Shown here: positions 6,388-8,576 of the stretch, in pieces
How positions within the stretch are numbered: the stretch's first letter is position 1
How the letters are laid out: each line of letters begins with the position of its first letter
Assembly (NCBI GenBank): GCA_051881715.1
Contig: JBJEQK010000139.1
Location: 1 to 8,576 of the forward strand
Length of the DNA stretch: 8,576 nt
Reading direction: 5' to 3'
Source of the DNA: UBA1425 sp051881715
GTDB lineage: Bacteria; Bacillota; Clostridia; Oscillospirales; Acutalibacteraceae
The notes under the pieces: generated by a model
What the model was told of the DNA's origin: nothing
What the model saw: only the letters and a program-made list of their open reading frames with translations
Database searches by the model: none
Position numbers and translations under genes: made by a program

Positions 6388-6626
6388 TTTGCCAGCTCCT
6401 CAAAAGCTTTGTGATATTTTTTTAAAATGCGTGCGGCTACAAAATCAATTTTTTCGTCATCCGTCATTTCGATTTCAGTGCACTGCTCCACATCAATCAG
6501 GCGAAAGCGCGGCTTGTTGTTTTTGAAAATAAACACTTCGCCGTTTTTCTCGGCCAGCTTGGTGACGCGGGAAAAATTCTGATTTGCGTCTGTGATGGAA
6601 ACGATTTGGTTAGAACGCATTTGCAT
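6384..6626 (-). CDS. phd: Phd/YefM-type antitoxin
   Basis: This is an 80-aa antitoxin. The N-terminal half (about 1-48) has the Phd/YefM DNA-binding fold, with VSITDANQNFSRVTKLAEKNG (9-29) followed by the beta hairpin VFIFKNNKPRFRLID (31-45). The C-terminal half (about 50-80) is charged and helical and would wrap around Doc and occupy its active site. In this family the antitoxin represses its own promoter, more tightly when bound to toxin. The first ATG (6626) is chosen because AAGGAGG (6634-6640) lies 7 bases upstream; the ATG two codons later would be 13 bases away. The gene is visibly more A+T-rich than its neighbours, consistent with horizontal acquisition of the pair. Confidence 0.88.
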   Translation of the reverse strand: MQMRSNQIVSITDANQNFSRVTKLAEKNGEVFIFKNNKPRFRLIDVEQCTEIEMTDDEKIDFVAARILKKYHKAFEELAK

Positions 6627-6647
6627 GACGAACCCTCCTTTGCAAAT

Positions 6648-6676
6648 AGTATATACAAATAATAGGATGAAGTCAA
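6648..6676 (-). promoter_or_regulatory. promoter of phd-doc with candidate autoregulatory palindrome
   Basis: On the minus strand TTGACT (6676-6671) and TATACT (6653-6648) are 17 bases apart, a strong sigma-A promoter. The perfect 8-base palindrome GTATATAC (6649-6656) overlaps the -10 element and is flanked by direct CAAATA repeats (6643-6648, 6656-6661). It is a good candidate for the antitoxin operator, though that role is inferred from position only. The predicted transcript starts near 6641, immediately upstream of the antitoxin ribosome binding site. Confidence 0.78.
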
Positions 6677-6712
6677 CCTATAATTCATTGATTATATGGA
6701 AATTTACGGGAA

Positions 6713-6727
6713 ATTTTCTCAGAAAAT
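6713..6727. promoter_or_regulatory. 7-1-7 palindrome abutting the alcohol dehydrogenase promoter, candidate operator
   Basis: ATTTTCT-C-AGAAAAT is a perfect inverted repeat ending one base before the -35 element at 6729. A wider inverted pair GGGAAA (6708-6713) / TTTCCC (6738-6743) brackets it, and GGAAATTT is repeated 11 bases apart (6698-6705, 6709-6716). The 7-1-7 form resembles Fur/PerR-family boxes, but the bases match those consensus sequences poorly. The regulator is unassigned. Confidence 0.45.
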
Positions 6728-6728
6728 A

Positions 6729-6757
6729 TTGAAAGGTTTTCCCGGATGGGGTATACT
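6729..6757 (+). promoter_or_regulatory. sigma-A promoter of the alcohol dehydrogenase-rubrerythrin operon
   Basis: TTGAAA (6729-6734) and TATACT (6752-6757) are separated by 17 bases. The expected start is near 6764, giving a leader of about 16 bases that contains the GGAGGTGA ribosome binding site (6767-6774). It diverges from the phd-doc promoter, and about 52 bp separate the two -35 elements. Confidence 0.8.
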
Positions 6758-6779
6758 ATAAAAAACGGAGGTGAAGCGT

Positions 6780-7859
6780 ATGCGCTTTTTTGTCCCGACG
6801 GAGTTGGTGATCGGCAAGGGCTGTGTGCGGCAGTCGGCGGAGAAGCTGCGCCGGCTGGGCAGTCGCTGCCTCGTGGTGACGGGGGCGCAGTCCGCAGAGA
6901 AATGCGGTGCGCTGGGCGATGCGCTGGCGGCGCTGGAGGATGCCGGCATTTCGTATACCGTCTACAGCGGCATACGCCAGAACCCCACCGTGCAGTCCTG
7001 TCGGGAAGGGGCGCAGGATGCGGATTTTGTGCTCGGCATCGGCGGCGGTTCTCCGCTGGACGCGGCGAAAGCCGTAGCTGTTTTTGCGGCGAATCCCGGG
7101 CTTTCCGAGGAGGATCTCTACGCATACCGCTGGAAAAACGATCCTCTGCCCATTGCCTGTATCGGTACCACGGCGGGCACCGGCAGTGAAGTGACGCCTG
7201 TTGCGGTGCTGACCGACTGCGAGGGAGAGAAGCGGAGCATTCGGGACGACCGAATCTTTCCCACGCTCTCTTTGGGCGATCCGGCGTATACGGAGTTTTT
7301 GGAAGAAAAGTTTACCCGTTCCTGTGCCGTCGATGCGGCGGCGCATTGTATAGAAAGCTTTTTCGGCAAGCAGGCAAATGAAATTTCCCGAATGTTCGCC
7401 GTGCAGGGCGCCGCGAAGCTCGCCGATGTTTTCCGCAGAACGGGATGCGTCGGTCTGTCACAGGCGGACAGGGAGAGGGTGTATCTCGCCTCCATATGCG
7501 GCGGCTATGCCATCAGCGTGACGGGGACGGCATTCCCCCACGCCATGGGCTACTTCCTCTCGGAAAGGCACGGCATACCCCATGGCACGGCGTGCGGCGT
7601 TTTCCTGCCGGCGTTTTTAGAGCACGCAGACAGGAGCGACGCAACGCTTGTGGAAGATTTTTGTACCCAAACAAACTGCGGCAAGGCGGAATGGATCACA
7701 CTTCTGCGCAAGGTGACGCCCGCCTGCAACGCAAAGGTGTCCGCGCAGGAGATCGCATCCCTGCGCAGTCGATTTGAAGGAAACAGCGGCCTTGCCCGCT
7801 CCGTCGGCACATTTACCGCCGGGGATGCGCTGGGACTGCTGTCCGAAATATTTTCATAA
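6780..7859 (+). CDS. iron-type (group III) alcohol dehydrogenase
   Basis: This 359-aa enzyme of the iron-containing alcohol dehydrogenase family interconverts an alcohol and an aldehyde or ketone with NAD(P)H. The nucleotide-binding GGGSPLDAAK lies at 88-97 and TTAGTGSEVTPVAV at 130-143. The metal ligands are all present: D185 and H189 in AVDAAAH, H254 in FPHAMGY and H268 in GIPHG. Their spacing (4 and 14) is identical to that of E. coli FucO. It is about 20-30 residues shorter than typical members. The ATG at 6780 has GGAGG 8 bases upstream; the in-frame GTG at 6771 overlaps that site and is rejected. The substrate is not predictable; fermentative aldehyde reduction is a reasonable inference. 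Rubrerythrin follows after 13 bases, so the two are probably co-transcribed. Confidence 0.92.
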   Translation: MRFFVPTELVIGKGCVRQSAEKLRRLGSRCLVVTGAQSAEKCGALGDALAALEDAGISYTVYSGIRQNPTVQSCREGAQDADFVLGIGGGSPLDAAKAVAVFAANPGLSEEDLYAYRWKNDPLPIACIGTTAGTGSEVTPVAVLTDCEGEKRSIRDDRIFPTLSLGDPAYTEFLEEKFTRSCAVDAAAHCIESFFGKQANEISRMFAVQGAAKLADVFRRTGCVGLSQADRERVYLASICGGYAISVTGTAFPHAMGYFLSERHGIPHGTACGVFLPAFLEHADRSDATLVEDFCTQTNCGKAEWITLLRKVTPACNAKVSAQEIASLRSRFEGNSGLARSVGTFTAGDALGLLSEIFS

Positions 7860-7872
7860 AGGAGTGTTTATC

Positions 7873-8409
7873 ATGGAACTCAAAGGATCCCGCACCGAAG
7901 CGAATCTGATGGCGGCATTCGCCGGAGAATCGCAGGCAAGAAACAAGTACACCTACTATGCGTCCAAGGCCAAGAAGGACGGCTACGAGCAGATCGCCGC
8001 CATTTTTGAGGAGACGGCCGCCAACGAAAAGGAGCACGCCAAGATCTGGTTCAAGCTTCTGCACGACGGTATGCCCGGCACACTGGACAATTTGGCAGAC
8101 GCCGCCGCCGGCGAAAACTACGAGTGGACGGATATGTACGCCCGTTTTGCCGCCGAAGCCAAGGAAGAGGGTTTTGACCACATCGCCTATCTGTTTGAGG
8201 AAGTGGGCAAGATCGAGAAGGAGCATGAGGAACGCTACCGCAAGCTTTTGGCAAACATCGAGGACGGCATTGTGTTCTCCAGAGACGGCGACAAGATCTG
8301 GAAGTGCCGCAACTGCGGACACATCGTCATCGGCAAGCAGGCGCCGGACGTCTGCCCCGTTTGCGCCCATCCCCAGAGCTTCTTTGAGATCAAAGCGGAA
8401 AATTATTGA
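7873..8409 (+). CDS. rbr: rubrerythrin
   Basis: This is a 178-aa non-haem iron protein of anaerobes that reduces hydrogen peroxide to water in the cytoplasm using electrons from NAD(P)H via rubredoxin-type carriers. The N-terminal four-helix bundle carries the diiron ligands: E19 in AGESQARNKY, E52 and H55 in EKEH, E95 and E98 in AEAKEE, and E115 and H118 in a second EKEH. The C-terminal rubredoxin-like domain (about 140-178) has CRNCG (145-149) and CPVC (161-164), binding one iron. Length and all ligands match classical rubrerythrin, so it should be functional. The ATG follows AAAGGAG (7858-7864) by 8 bases; that site overlaps the stop of the dehydrogenase gene, which supports an operon. Its presence points to an oxygen-sensitive host. 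Confidence 0.97.
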   Translation: MELKGSRTEANLMAAFAGESQARNKYTYYASKAKKDGYEQIAAIFEETAANEKEHAKIWFKLLHDGMPGTLDNLADAAAGENYEWTDMYARFAAEAKEEGFDHIAYLFEEVGKIEKEHEERYRKLLANIEDGIVFSRDGDKIWKCRNCGHIVIGKQAPDVCPVCAHPQSFFEIKAENY

Positions 8410-8421
8410 GATCAAAAACAG

Positions 8422-8459
8422 CACCTGCAAAACCGCCATGGCTTTGCAGGTGTTTTCTT
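8422..8459 (+). terminator. intrinsic terminator after rubrerythrin
   Basis: Perfect 10-bp arms CACCTGCAAA (8422-8431) and TTTGCAGGTG (8443-8452) enclose an 11-base loop. They are followed by TTTTCTT (8453-8459). It lies 12 bases after the rubrerythrin stop and ends the alcohol dehydrogenase-rubrerythrin transcript. Confidence 0.9.
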
Positions 8460-8543
8460 ATGAAAAAAATCGGTTCATCACGGAAAATTTGGGGATAAAA
8501 TGTTTCGCTCTCACAGGAAAATGTGGGATTTGTGCCGGTCACC

Positions 8544-8568
8544 GGGGAACCCCCGGCGAGGGTTCCCC
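8544..8568. repeat. GC-rich perfect inverted repeat near the right edge
   Basis: GGGGAACCC (8544-8552) and GGGTTCCCC (8560-8568) form a 9-bp hairpin with a 7-base loop. CCGGTCACCGG (8535-8545) overlaps it as a second small inverted repeat. No T-run follows within the window, so it is not a clear plus-strand terminator. It could be part of a dispersed repeat, an attenuator, or the terminator of a gene beyond the edge. The rest of 8460-8576 shows no supportable gene. Confidence 0.5.
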
Positions 8569-8576
8569 ACGCCAAA

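Noticed and set aside
8384..8416. 11-base direct repeat TTGAGATCAAA at the end of rubrerythrin (8384-8394 and 8406-8416)
   Set aside because: The two copies straddle the stop codon and have no evident role. A small local duplication or chance is enough to explain it.
8390..8575. Minus-strand open frame of 61 codons at the right edge
   Set aside because: It spans the rubrerythrin terminator and a hairpin, with no recognised motif. It is most likely chance.
8480..8576. Possible small plus-strand gene starting at ATG 8499 (MFRSHRKMWDL...) and open to the edge
   Set aside because: There is no convincing ribosome binding site or promoter, and the frame runs through a hairpin. It is too short to judge at the window edge.

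Overview
The window looks like chromosomal DNA from a low-oxygen Firmicute, most likely a GC-rich gut-type Clostridia/Oscillospirales relative. This is inferred from strong AGGAGG-type ribosome binding sites, sigma-A promoters with 17-bp spacers, rubrerythrin, and a LytTR/DUF3021 regulatory pair. No rRNA or other marker is present, so the taxonomy is tentative. No tRNA, CRISPR array, insertion sequence or phage gene was seen.

Layout. (1) Positions 1-1504, minus strand: dut (dUTPase) with its own promoter, then a second promoter driving a small membrane-anchored FHA protein and an M16 zinc peptidase that runs off the left edge. (2) Positions 1548-3532, plus strand: a compact operon of membrane acyltransferase, stand-alone LytTR DNA-binding regulator and DUF3021 four-helix membrane protein. 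It is preceded by two identical ACCGTTGAG sites exactly 21 bp apart, the canonical LytTR direct-repeat operator, just upstream of a promoter with a good -10 and a poor -35. It ends at a strong bidirectional terminator (3538-3581). (3) Positions 3587-5941, minus strand: a cytoplasmic GH78 alpha-L-rhamnosidase. (4) Positions 6007-6676, minus strand: a Phd/Doc-type toxin-antitoxin pair with its own strong promoter, lying 65 bp upstream of the rhamnosidase and separated from it by a long imperfect inverted repeat. (5) Positions 6713-8459, plus strand: an iron-type alcohol dehydrogenase and rubrerythrin in one apparent operon, with a promoter abutted by a 7-1-7 palindrome and a terminator after rubrerythrin. 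(6) Positions 8460-8576: non-coding tail with a perfect 9-bp hairpin.

The most interesting system is region 2. The regulator, its probable membrane inhibitor, a candidate effector enzyme and the predicted operator are all in one transcription unit. This suggests a positive-feedback LytTR regulatory circuit, of the HdrRM/BrsRM kind known from streptococci, wired to a membrane acyltransferase that may modify a cell-surface molecule. The circuit is inferred; the operator match and the gene order are read directly from the sequence.
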